A stretch of 64,000 nucleotides of DNA, taken from assembly GCF_003712105.1 (NCBI RefSeq), contig NZ_RHLG01000003.1:186001-250000 (forward strand), given 5' to 3'. The position numbers and the translations under genes were made by a program. Under the pieces are notes generated by a model. It worked only from the letters and a program-made list of their open reading frames with translations, was not told the DNA's origin and searched no databases. The stretch comes from Winogradskyella sp. (GTDB lineage Bacteria > Bacteroidota > Bacteroidia > Flavobacteriales > Flavobacteriaceae). Positions 1 through 8,063 of the stretch are shown here, in pieces; position 1 is the stretch's first letter; each line of letters begins with the position of its first letter.

Positions 1-48
1 ACAGCATCGGGATTGTTTGCGGATATTATCAAAATTGGAAACAGATAG
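1..48 (+). CDS. thrA: C-terminal end of ThrA (aspartokinase/homoserine dehydrogenase), partial
   Basis: Frame 1 is open from the first base and ends at a TAG at 46-48, giving TASGLFADIIKIGNR. This resembles the last residues of bifunctional aspartate kinase/homoserine dehydrogenase, where a T-A-x-G-x-F-A-D segment precedes the C-terminus. The gene order (this fragment, then thrB and thrC on the same strand) supports the call. ThrA catalyses the first and third steps from aspartate to homoserine, which ThrB then phosphorylates. Only 15 residues are visible, so the call rests mainly on context. Confidence 0.7.
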   Translation, partial: TASGLFADIIKIGNR

Positions 49-49
49 T

Positions 50-757
50 ATGAAAAAGTTAATTGTTTTATTACTACTCTCAAGTATTAGTCTTAATGCC
101 CAAAAGCCAGACTATAGTCAACTTACTAAAAAGGAAAAGCTATATTTTTTAAATGGGTATGGATACATTAAATTAAAAGATGGAGATACCATTTTTGGTG
201 TTGCAAAAAGAGTAAAAGGCAAAAGAAAACTCAATAATTTAAATTTCAAAAAAGTAGAATTTTTTCCAAGGAGCCTTAAAGTTGTTTACCCAAGAAAACT
301 AGAAAAATATAGTTATTTGGATGAAATTCCAATTTCTGAAATAGAGATGTTTTACAAAGTTGCTGTTCCTGGAGAATATTACTACGTTAGAGAGCTTAAA
401 AAAAACACCTTAATTCTTAATAAGGTTACAGATGGTGATGTAGTAACATACAGCAGAGATATTTATAAAAGTTCTCAGTTATTTGATGCTATTGCTGGAG
501 GAAACCCTATTAATACACCATTTAATGGTTTTAGTAAATCCACATCAGAAATTTATTTTGAAGGCGAAAACGGTAAACTAATTGAAATTATAGGGACAGA
601 TGAATACGGGTTCACGGACAAGAAAGATATCAGAAAACATTTTATCGATTTCTTTAAGGATGAATATGAGTTAGAGGTATTAGAAAAAGTAAAACCTAGG
701 TATAAAAAGATAATAGAATTTGTTGAAAAACATAACAAACTAAAGTCTAAAAAATAA
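50..757 (+). CDS. Secreted/periplasmic protein of unknown function inside the thr operon
   Basis: The open frame reaches back to position 17, but ATG at 50, one base after the putative thrA stop, gives a clear signal peptide (MKKLIVLLLLSSISLNAQ) and a 235-residue protein. After the signal sequence it is hydrophilic and rich in lysine and tyrosine, with beta-like stretches such as YIKLKDGDTIFGV and a charged C-terminal helix ending in KKIIEFVEKHNKLKSKK. I do not recognise a family with a known function. It sits between thrA and thrB with almost no spacing, so it is probably co-transcribed with threonine synthesis genes, although an exported protein has no evident role in that pathway. Confidence 0.8.
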   Translation: MKKLIVLLLLSSISLNAQKPDYSQLTKKEKLYFLNGYGYIKLKDGDTIFGVAKRVKGKRKLNNLNFKKVEFFPRSLKVVYPRKLEKYSYLDEIPISEIEMFYKVAVPGEYYYVRELKKNTLILNKVTDGDVVTYSRDIYKSSQLFDAIAGGNPINTPFNGFSKSTSEIYFEGENGKLIEIIGTDEYGFTDKKDIRKHFIDFFKDEYELEVLEKVKPRYKKIIEFVEKHNKLKSKK

Positions 758-766
758 GTAGCAGTT

Positions 767-1690
767 ATGCTCGATAAAATAAAACTATTTGCGCCTGCAA
801 CAGTGGCTAATGTTTCCTGCGGTTTTGATGTGTTGGGCTTTTGCTTAGATACGGTTGGTGACGAAATGGTAGTGCATAAAACTCAAGAAAAAGGGATTCG
901 TATTACCAAAATTGAAGGCAGTGAATTACCACTAGAAGTCGAGAAAAACGTAGCCGGTGTATCGGCATTGGCTATGTACAATGCTTTGCAACCAGATTGC
1001 GGTTTTGAGATTGAAATCTATAAAAAAATAAAACCTGGTAGTGGTATTGGCAGTAGTTCAGCAAGTGCCGCAGGTAGTGTTTTTGGCATCAATGCACTAC
1101 TAGGATATCCCTTAAATAAGTCGGAGCTAACGAAATATGCCATTAAAGGAGAAGCATTGGCGAGCCAATGTGAACACGCAGATAATATAGCACCAACAAT
1201 TTTTGGTGGTTTTACATTAGTGAGAAGTGTTGCACCAGTAGATATATTGCAATTGCCAACTCCTGAAGAATTATACGCTACAATTATACATCCACAAATT
1301 GAAATTAAAACGTCCGAAGCACGTGCAATTTTACCAAAAACTGTTGCTCTAGATGGTGCAATTACGCAATGGTCTAATGTAGGAAGTTTAGTGCATGCTT
1401 TGCATACTAGCGATTACGACTTACTAAATAAAGCACTTAAGGACGTTATTGTTGAGCCACATAGAAAACAATTAATCCCGCATTTTGATGCGGTTAGAAC
1501 AGCTGCTTTAAGCGCTGGTGCGTTGGGTTGTGGTATATCGGGTTCAGGACCTTCTATTTTTATGTTGAGTAAAGGAAAATCAACTGCAGAAAATGTAGAA
1601 AAAGCCATCGCAGATTGCTATCAAGATACTAGCATACCCTTCAATACATTTGTTTCAAAAATTAATACTCAAGGCATTAAAGTTATCTAA
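767..1690 (+). CDS. thrB: Homoserine kinase
   Basis: ThrB phosphorylates homoserine with ATP to O-phosphohomoserine, the substrate of ThrC, in the cytoplasm. The 307-residue product is normal for the family. It carries the GHMP-kinase phosphate-binding loop at residues 90-103 (PGSGIGSSSASAAG), a family N-terminus (FAPATVANVSCGFDVLGF) and the C-terminal glycine motif GCGISGSGPSIF. The ATG at 767 lies 9 bp after the preceding stop, and the stop at 1690 is directly followed by the thrC ATG, so the two are translationally coupled. Confidence 0.97.
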   Translation: MLDKIKLFAPATVANVSCGFDVLGFCLDTVGDEMVVHKTQEKGIRITKIEGSELPLEVEKNVAGVSALAMYNALQPDCGFEIEIYKKIKPGSGIGSSSASAAGSVFGINALLGYPLNKSELTKYAIKGEALASQCEHADNIAPTIFGGFTLVRSVAPVDILQLPTPEELYATIIHPQIEIKTSEARAILPKTVALDGAITQWSNVGSLVHALHTSDYDLLNKALKDVIVEPHRKQLIPHFDAVRTAALSAGALGCGISGSGPSIFMLSKGKSTAENVEKAIADCYQDTSIPFNTFVSKINTQGIKVI

Positions 1691-2986
1691 ATGAACTACT
1701 ATTCATTACATAAAAAAGCACCGCACACAACTTTCGAAGATGCCGTTGTTAGAGGCTTGGCTCCGGATAAAGGTTTATATTTTCCGGAAGAGATTACAGC
1801 TTTACCCAAATCATTTTTTGATACAATTGAAAATAAATCTAATACTGAAATTGCTTTTGAAGCCATCAAACAATTCGTTGGTGATGACATACCAGAACAT
1901 GATTTAAAGCAAATTGTTGAAGACACTTTGTGCTTTGACTTTCCTGTGGTAACGTTAAACGATTCCATATCAACATTAGAGCTTTTTCATGGACCAACCA
2001 TGGCATTCAAAGATGTTGGCGCACGTTTTATGGCACGATGCCTAGGGTATTTCAATAAAAATAATTCACGAAAAGTCACAGTTTTAGTTGCTACATCTGG
2101 AGACACTGGTGGCGCTGTAGCCAATGGATTTTTGGGCGTTAAGGGTGTGGACGTTGTTATCCTCTATCCTAGCGGAAAAGTAAGTGATATACAGGAAAAG
2201 CAATTAACAACACTGGGGCAAAACATTACTGCTCTTGAAGTTGATGGTGTTTTTGATGATTGCCAAGATATGGTAAAACGTGCCTTTGTCGATGAAGAAC
2301 TTACATCGCATATGCAATTGACGTCTGCAAACTCTATAAACATTGCAAGATGGTTACCACAACTCTTCTATTTTATGTTTACATACAAACAGTTGAAGAG
2401 CACATACAATGACATTACATTCTCAGTACCTAGTGGTAATTTTGGGAATATTTGCGCAGGTATGGTTGCACAGAAATTAGGCTTGCCAATTAGTCATTTT
2501 ATTGCATCTAACAATGCGAATAACGTGGTTACAAATTACCTTAATACCGAAGAGTATTCGCCAAAAACTTCTGTTCAGACTATAAGTAATGCCATGGATG
2601 TTGGTAATCCAAGTAATTTTATAAGAATCCAAGAGCTTTACAATTCGGACTTTGAGACTTTAAAATCTAATTTGTCATCTTACAGTTTTAGTGATGCTGA
2701 AACCCGTGAAGCACTTTTAGAAATTTATAGCACCTATAATTACATTGCTGATCCACATGGCGCAGTTGGTTACTTGGGAGCCAAAGCGCATTTACAAGAT
2801 CGACCTGACGAGCATGTAGTTTTCTTAGAAACCGCACACCCTACAAAATTTTTAGATGTAGTAGAAGATGTCATCGAGACTAAAGTTGCACTACCCGAGC
2901 AAATACAATCTGTAATTGATAAAGAAAAAATATCAATTAAAATATCAGATTATGAGTCATTCAAGGAGTTGCTGCTTCAGCGTTAA
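1691..2986 (+). CDS. thrC: Threonine synthase
   Basis: ThrC is the PLP enzyme that converts O-phosphohomoserine to threonine. The 431 residues match the longer fold-type II threonine synthases. FKDVGARF holds the probable PLP lysine (K107), and TSGDTGGAVANGF is the substrate/phosphate-binding segment. PSGNFGN follows near residue 250. The start codon abuts the thrB stop with zero spacing. It is the last gene of the thr operon and is followed by an inverted repeat that may terminate transcription. Confidence 0.97.
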   Translation: MNYYSLHKKAPHTTFEDAVVRGLAPDKGLYFPEEITALPKSFFDTIENKSNTEIAFEAIKQFVGDDIPEHDLKQIVEDTLCFDFPVVTLNDSISTLELFHGPTMAFKDVGARFMARCLGYFNKNNSRKVTVLVATSGDTGGAVANGFLGVKGVDVVILYPSGKVSDIQEKQLTTLGQNITALEVDGVFDDCQDMVKRAFVDEELTSHMQLTSANSINIARWLPQLFYFMFTYKQLKSTYNDITFSVPSGNFGNICAGMVAQKLGLPISHFIASNNANNVVTNYLNTEEYSPKTSVQTISNAMDVGNPSNFIRIQELYNSDFETLKSNLSSYSFSDAETREALLEIYSTYNYIADPHGAVGYLGAKAHLQDRPDEHVVFLETAHPTKFLDVVEDVIETKVALPEQIQSVIDKEKISIKISDYESFKELLLQR

Positions 2987-3054
2987 GCCATATAATGCTA
3001 TTGATCGAATACTTGATTTTCATTTTCAATGTTCAAAATCAAATGTCATTAAAA

Positions 3055-3129
3055 TGTCACCTTGAGCGCATTCGAAAGGGTTTCTAGATCCAACTATACT
3101 TATAGGTTTCGACTGCGCTCAACCTGACA
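3055..3129. repeat. Imperfect inverted repeat (REP-like), possible bidirectional terminator
   Basis: The arms 3055-3077 and 3107-3129 are reverse complements at about 20 of 23 positions, around a core of TTGAGCGCATTCGAAA and TTTCGACTGCGCTCAA, with a loop of about 29 bases. It lies between the convergent thrC and the methyltransferase gene. The TTCGACTnCGCTCA core recurs near 7200-7215 inside the first attC-like site, which suggests a dispersed repeat family and not a one-off terminator. Confidence 0.7.
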
Positions 3130-3194
3130 CATGACTTAGTTGTGTTATAATGAATGTTGAAAAGAATATTTATCCTAAACTAAGGTTACCTCCT

Positions 3195-4352
3195 TTATTG
3201 CTTTTTTGCCTTTCGGCTACCTTCGTACATCTCGTATTTTACCAAACGTGATTCTAGCTTAGCATTAAAGACTTTAATCTTTCGCGAAGGTCGTAATCCT
3301 ACAAACTTTAAAGCTTCAAGATTTGAGGTTACTAACCAGGCATTTGTATTAGGATAACCATGCTTCAGCGTTGTGCCAATGTTTCCGTAGAACTCAGATA
3401 CATTAAGATTTTCTAAACGCTCGCCATATGGTGGATTAAAGACCATATGCAATTTATCAGTTCCCGCTTTTTGAGTTTTAAAGAAATCTTCATGCTGAAT
3501 ATGGATAAACTCGTCTAAGTGCGCATTTTTAATATTTTCTTTGGCTTTTCGAACTGCAGAAGGCGATTTATCATAACCAATAATTTTATGATGGAAATCT
3601 CTAGTTTTCTTCAGCAATGATTCTTCTATTTTTTCAAATAAATCCACATCCCAATCTTCCCAACGCTCAAAGGCAAATTCCTTACGCATTAAATTAGGCG
3701 GAATATTACAGGCAATCATGGCTGCTTCGGCCAATATAGTTCCACTACCACACATGGGATCCATAAAATCTGTTTGGCCATCCCAACCGCTCATTAAAAT
3801 AAGCCCTGCAGCTAACACCTCATTAATTGGAGCAATATTAGTGGCGATTTTATAACCGCGTCTATGCAGTGATTCGCCTGATGTATCCAAAGAAATTGTA
3901 CAACGCTGGCGATCGATATGTACATTGATTTTTAAATCAGGAAAACGCAAATCTATGTCGGGACGTTTCCCTGATTGCTCTCGGTAACGGTCAACAATAG
4001 CGTCTTTGGTTTTAAGCGCTGTGTATTGTGAGTGTGTAAAAATACTATGATGCACCGTAGCATCAACAGCTAAAGAGCCTTCAGGTTTTAAATAATTTTC
4101 CCATTTAATAGCTTTTACGCCATTGTATAAATCTTGTTCTTTAGTTACACGGAACGACTTAATAGGTTTCAATATTTTAATAGCTGTGCGTAATCCGAGA
4201 TTAGCCTTGTACATAAAGCCTTTATCGCCAACAAAAGTGACAACGCGCACCCCTTTTTCCACGTCCATTGCACCCATTTGTTTCAGCTCATTGGCTAAAA
4301 CATCTTCAAAACCAAATAAGGTTTTGGCTACCATCTTGAAATTATTGTCCAT
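3195..4352 (-). CDS. THUMP-domain class I RNA methyltransferase (RlmL/YpsC type)
   Basis: A 385-residue SAM-dependent methyltransferase probably acting on a guanine base of rRNA. The N-terminal ~160 residues match a THUMP RNA-binding region (FGFEDVLANELKQMGA at the start). Next comes DPMCGSGTILAEAAMIAC, the SAM-binding motif I of this family, and then NPPYGERL, the N-P-P-Y catalytic motif IV. The family is often mislabelled as an adenine-specific DNA methylase. The length equals the stand-alone YpsC/RlmL N-terminal half, without the RlmK half of the E. coli fusion. It is transcribed divergently from the next gene through an 80-bp region. Confidence 0.9.
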   Translation of the reverse strand: MDNNFKMVAKTLFGFEDVLANELKQMGAMDVEKGVRVVTFVGDKGFMYKANLGLRTAIKILKPIKSFRVTKEQDLYNGVKAIKWENYLKPEGSLAVDATVHHSIFTHSQYTALKTKDAIVDRYREQSGKRPDIDLRFPDLKINVHIDRQRCTISLDTSGESLHRRGYKIATNIAPINEVLAAGLILMSGWDGQTDFMDPMCGSGTILAEAAMIACNIPPNLMRKEFAFERWEDWDVDLFEKIEESLLKKTRDFHHKIIGYDKSPSAVRKAKENIKNAHLDEFIHIQHEDFFKTQKAGTDKLHMVFNPPYGERLENLNVSEFYGNIGTTLKHGYPNTNAWLVTSNLEALKFVGLRPSRKIKVFNAKLESRLVKYEMYEGSRKAKKQ

Positions 4353-4372
4353 ATATCCCGTCTAACAGGTGA

Positions 4373-4391
4373 CAAAAATACAGTATTTTTG
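4373..4391. promoter_or_regulatory. Back-to-back divergent -7 promoter elements
   Basis: CAAAAATACAGTATTTTTG is a near-perfect palindrome (only the central bases differ). Read to the right, 4384-4391 is TATTTTTG; read to the left, 4380-4373 is the same. Both fit the Bacteroidota -7 consensus TAnnTTTG and point at the divergent genes starting at 4352 (minus) and 4433 (plus). No clear -33 TTG is visible on either side. Confidence 0.55.
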
Positions 4392-4432
4392 CATAGTCGA
4401 ATTCTAAAAAAAGATTCTAGTTGTAGGAAGAA

Positions 4433-5170
4433 ATGCATATGACAAAAACCGCAGAAAAATGGTACGCTTCTTGGTTTGACACACCATACTATCATATTCT
4501 TTATAAGGATAGGGATTATACTGAAGCACAGAGCTTTATGGATAATCTTACCAACTATCTTAATTTACCAGAACACGGTAAAATTTTAGACCTTGCCTGC
4601 GGCAAAGGTAGACATTCCATTTACCTAAATACATTAGGCTACGATGTAACTGGTGTAGATTTATCTGAGCAGAGTATTGCCTATGCCAAACAGTTTGAAA
4701 ACGACACATTGAAGTTCGATGTCCATGATATGACCAAACCTTATGCTGATACTTTTGATGCCGTTTTTAACCTTTTTACGAGCTTTGGTTATTTTGAAGA
4801 TGACGAATGTAACCTGCGCACCATAAAAGCCATTAAAGAAGAGCTTAATGAATTTGGTTTTGGTGTTATTGATTTTTTGAATTCTGAATACATCATTGAT
4901 AATTTGGTGCCCGAAAACACCAAAACTGTTGAAGGCATCAGCTTTTTACAAAAACGCCATGTCGATAATGGATACATTGTAAAAGACATTTCGTTTACTC
5001 ATGATGGTAGAGATTATAACTTTCAAGAACGTGTAAAAGCATTTAATTTAAGTGATTTTGAAGCGCTTTTCGCAAAAGCTGGCGTGCATCTGTTAGATGT
5101 ATTTGGCGATTATAAACTTAGAAAGTACCATCCTAAAACCTCAGAGCGTTTAATACTTATTTTTAAGTAA
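4433..5170 (+). CDS. Class I SAM-dependent methyltransferase, substrate unknown
   Basis: The 245-residue protein has the Rossmann motif I ILDLACGKGRHSIYL near residues 48-62, followed by the acidic strand VTGVDLSEQSI (ribose contact) and FDAVFNLFTSFGYF in the motif IV position. This is the usual methyltransferase_25-like layout. The substrate cannot be told from the sequence. Two in-frame ATGs, at 4433 and 4439, are both possible starts. It stands alone on its strand, with a probable promoter in the divergent region upstream. Confidence 0.9.
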   Translation: MHMTKTAEKWYASWFDTPYYHILYKDRDYTEAQSFMDNLTNYLNLPEHGKILDLACGKGRHSIYLNTLGYDVTGVDLSEQSIAYAKQFENDTLKFDVHDMTKPYADTFDAVFNLFTSFGYFEDDECNLRTIKAIKEELNEFGFGVIDFLNSEYIIDNLVPENTKTVEGISFLQKRHVDNGYIVKDISFTHDGRDYNFQERVKAFNLSDFEALFAKAGVHLLDVFGDYKLRKYHPKTSERLILIFK

Positions 5171-5214
5171 ACAACTAACAAAGCACAAAGTGCAAAAAGA
5201 TTAAAATTTCTAAA

Positions 5215-5222
5215 TACATTTG
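5215..5222 (+). promoter_or_regulatory. Candidate -7 element TACATTTG for the ZIP transporter
   Basis: TACATTTG fits TAnnTTTG and lies 37 bp before the ATG at 5260. The -33 position is weak (GTGC near 5190). Confidence 0.4.
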
Positions 5223-5259
5223 TAGCGTTTTAATTTTGCTCAACACGTAAACCAGTTGC

Positions 5260-5934
5260 ATGAATAAATATCTGTTTCCACTTTATGCTATTATTATTGG
5301 AGTTGCCATTGCTTTTGTAACAAAAAACAAAAAGCTAAAAAGTACCAAACTCCTACTCTCTTTTAGTGGGGCATTTTTATTAGCCTTAACCCTATTTGAT
5401 TTATTACCTGAAGTGTACGAGCAACTCAACGCAAAGCGCATTGGCTTGCTAATTATGTGTGGTATACTGCTGCAGATCATTTTGGAGTTTTTCTCAAAAG
5501 GTGCAGAGCATGGCCATGTGCATGTTAATGATAAGGATAAACGTTTTCCCTGGTTATTATTTATAAGTCTTTGTATTCATAGCTTTTTAGAAGGATTTCC
5601 AATCCACCAGCATAACGATATGGTGTTTGGTGTCTTTGTACACAAAATCCCAATTGCAGCACTGCTAACAGCATTTCTATTACAATCTGGTTATACAAAA
5701 ACAAAGTCACTGAGTTTTTTATTTGTTTTTGCGGCCATGACACCATTAGGTACGCTAATCTCTAACACCACCAATATATCAAGTGATTATCTACTTAGTA
5801 TTAATGCCATAGTGATTGGTATTTTTCTTCATATTTCTACTACGATTTTGTTTGAAAGTAGCGAAGGTCACAAGTTTAATCTCACCAAGCTTATTGCTAT
5901 TTGTTTAGGGATTTTAATAGCATACATATTGTAA
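5260..5934 (+). CDS. ZIP-family metal (zinc) transporter
   Basis: A 224-residue inner-membrane protein with about seven or eight hydrophobic helices. ZIP hallmarks are a histidine-rich loop (GAEHGHVHVND) between helices 3 and 4, HSFLEGFPI in the helix-4 metal-site position (canonical H-N/S-x-x-E-G) and VHKIPIA in the helix-5 position (canonical H-E-x-P). The helix-5 glutamate is a lysine here, as in some flavobacterial ZIPs, so the binuclear site may be altered. The family imports divalent metals into the cytoplasm. Its stop is directly followed by the next ATG. Confidence 0.88.
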   Translation: MNKYLFPLYAIIIGVAIAFVTKNKKLKSTKLLLSFSGAFLLALTLFDLLPEVYEQLNAKRIGLLIMCGILLQIILEFFSKGAEHGHVHVNDKDKRFPWLLFISLCIHSFLEGFPIHQHNDMVFGVFVHKIPIAALLTAFLLQSGYTKTKSLSFLFVFAAMTPLGTLISNTTNISSDYLLSINAIVIGIFLHISTTILFESSEGHKFNLTKLIAICLGILIAYIL

Positions 5935-6363
5935 ATGTTTAGCAAGGAAGACAGCCGAAAATTACGTGAAGAATTCTGGATAAGCTTTGGCAAATCCTTT
6001 CCCAGAAAATGGGTGTTGTACAATACCAAGATTAAAGGATTGTCTTTTAAATTTTACTTTGATACTAAAAAAGCATTTATAGCCTTAGACTTAGAAGACG
6101 ATTTAGAACAGCGCATTAACTGCTGGGAAAAATTAGTGGCGTTAAAAACCATTTTACATACGGAGTACTTACCAGATGCCATTTACGAAGAAGAATACTA
6201 TTTAGACAATGGCAAAGAGATCTCAAGGATTTATGTGCCTTTAGACGGTAAAGTCTCTATCCATAACAAAAACAGCTGGCAACAGGTTATGGAATTCTTT
6301 AATGTCAACATGCTACTTTTTGAAACCTTTTTTGAGGAGTATAAGGATGTGATAAAGGCATAG
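5935..6363 (+). CDS. DUF4268 domain protein
   Basis: A 142-residue cytoplasmic protein matching DUF4268: an N-terminal [21 protein letters not shown] segment, a beta-rich centre ([17 protein letters not shown]) and a C-terminal W-x-x-V-M-E-F-F motif. The family is common in Flavobacteriaceae, and the fold resembles nuclease-associated domains, but no activity is established. The ATG abuts the ZIP stop, so the two form an operon. The 3' end overlaps the start of the recombinase remnant: the bases encoding its last residues and stop also encode R-H-S of the remnant in another frame. Confidence 0.82.
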   Translation: MFSKEDSRKLREEFWISFGKSFPRKWVLYNTKIKGLSFKFYFDTKKAFIALDLEDDLEQRINCWEKLVALKTILHTEYLPDAIYEEEYYLDNGKEISRIYVPLDGKVSIHNKNSWQQVMEFFNVNMLLFETFFEEYKDVIKA

Positions 6364-6574
6364 TTACGCTACACATTTGTTAGAAAATGGAGTTGGATTG
6401 CGACATATACAAGAATTGTTGGGTCATGCCAAGCCAGAAACTACTATGATATACACTCAGGTAGCGCGTAAGGATTTATTAGAAATTAAGAGTCCGTTGG
6501 ATACAGCTATACAGCAATTAGGTGAAATTGATAAAGAGGAACAAAAATTCCTATTATCCGACAATGAACCTTAA
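6356..6574 (+). pseudogene. C-terminal remnant of a tyrosine recombinase (integron/Xer-type integrase)
   Basis: Read from AGG at 6356, the frame gives [12 protein letters not shown], then [22 protein letters not shown] and IKSPLD before TAA at 6572. These are the catalytic C-terminal boxes of tyrosine recombinases: the second arginine in RHSYATH, the histidine of LLGH and the nucleophile tyrosine of IYTQV. The T-T-M-I-Y-T-x-V ... S-P-L-D ending is seen in integron integrases and related Bacteroidota recombinases. The N-terminal domain and first catalytic arginine are missing, and a stop codon lies directly upstream in this frame, so it is a truncated gene. It sits immediately before the cassette array, oriented with it. 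Confidence 0.85.
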
Positions 6575-6590
6575 AAAAATGTATTTTTAT

Positions 6591-6613
6591 CCTCATATAA
6601 CGAGTTACCACAC
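6591..6613 (+). other. First recombination half-site of the array (attI-like or attC R' half)
   Basis: CATATAACGA followed by GTTACCACAC lies 17 bp after the integrase remnant stop. GTTACCACAC is the exact inverse of the site closing the first cassette. The preceding ATAACGA resembles the CGGTTATACGAGACC that precedes the GTT in later sites. It marks the left edge of cassette 1. Confidence 0.6.
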
Positions 6614-6622
6614 ATTTGAGAA

Positions 6623-7150
6623 ATGACTAAAAATCAACGAAAAATCTTCTATCCCACAATATTCTTTCTTGGTGCGATTTTAATGATTTTTCAAGTAGAA
6701 ATTTATCGGAATACAATAATTGATTTGATTATACCATTTGGGATAGTAATAATAATCGGACTTTTAGCTTTTATACTTGATTTCAAAAAATACAAGATGA
6801 CTTATGAATATAGCGGAATTGGACTATACCTATATTCAACAATAAATTATTTAATCGGATTTGGATTTATTGCCTGCTCAACTTTTATGCTTTCCAACTA
6901 TTATTTTGCTGATAAAAAAGTAGAAACGCAATCATATGAAATTCTTAATCGCACCTATATTCAGGGAACTAAAAAATCTGGTTTGTCTGAAAAACAACCA
7001 GTATTTAAAATTAAATATAATAGCGATTACAAAGAATTGGTGTTCGCTTCCAAGTATTATGAAACAATGGACTATTACAATATTGTCGAATTTGATATAC
7101 GAAAAGGTTTTTTTGGATTTGACATTTTAGAAAATAAAAAATTGAAATAA
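6623..7150 (+). CDS. Cassette 1: small membrane protein of unknown function
   Basis: A 175-residue protein with three predicted membrane helices: around residues 8-27, 32-52 and 68-90. A soluble C-terminal part of about 85 residues has beta-like strands (PVFKIKYNSDYKELVFASKYY). The layout resembles DUF3592-type small membrane proteins, but I do not claim the family. It starts 10 bp after the cassette boundary and ends 5 bp before the R''-like repeat, typical of a compact cassette with no promoter of its own. It is AT-rich like its neighbours. Confidence 0.75.
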   Translation: MTKNQRKIFYPTIFFLGAILMIFQVEIYRNTIIDLIIPFGIVIIIGLLAFILDFKKYKMTYEYSGIGLYLYSTINYLIGFGFIACSTFMLSNYYFADKKVETQSYEILNRTYIQGTKKSGLSEKQPVFKIKYNSDYKELVFASKYYETMDYYNIVEFDIRKGFFGFDILENKKLK

Positions 7151-7155
7151 AAAAC

Positions 7156-7320
7156 GTGTGGTAACAATGTATAACCGCAATTACGGCGGATTCGACTATG
7201 CTTCGACTACGCTCAGCACAGGCTAAAGCGAATCCACTCGGAATTGCGAGCGTCAGTGCTTAACCGAAAAATAGTAATTTAAAACCCGTAACTGACGGTT
7301 ATACGAGACCGTTGTAACAC
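7156..7320 (+). repeat. attC-like site 1
   Basis: R'' GTGTGGTAAC at 7156-7165, then L'' TATAACCG (7170-7177) and TTACGG (7181-7186). The mirrored right side is CCGTAA (7286-7291), CGGTTATA (7296-7303), GAGACC and R' GTTGTAACAC (7311-7320). Between the arms, GGATTCG (7188-7194) pairs with CGAATCC (7229-7235) and encloses a TTCGACTACGCTCAG sequence like the repeat at 3107. Overall 165 bp, foldable into a long cruciform. Confidence 0.75.
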
Positions 7321-7337
7321 ATTTAAAAAAACCAACA

Positions 7338-7844
7338 TTGCCTAAAATAAATAGACTGAATGGATTGCCGAATACTATAACTCAACAGTTTTTTAGTACG
7401 ACTTTTTATTATAGTAAAGGATATATGGCTGATTGGGTTTTCAATGCTGCATCTGAAAAAAATGTAAGTGAATTAACAATTGACTTTTGGAATAATACAA
7501 TAACACCAAATGAACTCGAAATAAAACCAATCTTAAGTCAATTACCACGATTAAAACAGACTGTGCATAAAACATTAAAGAGTCAAAGTTTTGAACCTGA
7601 CTTTATATCTAAAGGCTTTATGACAGTAAAAATGGGTAAGACTGGATATCGATATTTGTATTGTAAAACCATATTAATTGACAAGAATGGAACTGAACAT
7701 ATTGGGAAAGAATATACGGAATCTGTTTACGAAGACGACTTTAAAGTTTTTAGTACTAAAAAACAATATTCTGAGTCTATTAAAGACAATTTTAAAACAT
7801 CTAATAAAAGTATACTTGAACGAATTAAAAATCTATTCAAATAA
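7338..7844 (+). CDS. Cassette 2: protein of unknown function, TTG start
   Basis: A 168-residue soluble protein. No ATG is available between the cassette boundary and the conserved-looking N-terminus (PKINRLNGLPNTITQQFFSTTFYYSKGYMADW), so TTG at 7338 is the likely start. It has an alpha/beta-looking centre (ELTIDFWNNTITPNELEIKPIL) and a basic C-terminus (SILERIKNLFK). No family of known function is recognised. The gene lies 18 bp inside the left boundary and 5 bp before the closing repeat at 7850, consistent with a cassette. Confidence 0.7.
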   Translation: MPKINRLNGLPNTITQQFFSTTFYYSKGYMADWVFNAASEKNVSELTIDFWNNTITPNELEIKPILSQLPRLKQTVHKTLKSQSFEPDFISKGFMTVKMGKTGYRYLYCKTILIDKNGTEHIGKEYTESVYEDDFKVFSTKKQYSESIKDNFKTSNKSILERIKNLFK

Positions 7845-7849
7845 AAAAC

Positions 7850-8050
7850 GTGTTACAACACGGTGAATAAAACATAGCTAATAAGTGCTTAACCGAAAGG
7901 TTTGTGTATATTTAGAAAGTCCGCCAAATTTTTAATTTGGCTTTTAAAAAGAGAAAATTAAAAACAAAATATAAAAATTCGGCTCTGTGTTAATCTGAAA
8001 AGCTCGTGTCTTTTTGCACGCTACGTTTCATACACAAACCGTTGGCATTA
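7850..8050 (+). repeat. attC-like site 2
   Basis: R'' GTGTTACAAC at 7850-7859 is the exact inverse of the cassette 2 opening at 7311. The inner arms are GGTTTGTGTA (7899-7908) and TACACAAACC (8031-8040), a perfect 10-bp inverted pair, immediately followed by R' GTTGGCATTA at 8041-8050, which opens cassette 3. The 120-bp interior includes AATTTTTAATTTGGC and short hairpins. Total about 200 bp. Confidence 0.7.
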
Positions 8051-8063
8051 ATTAGATTAAAGA

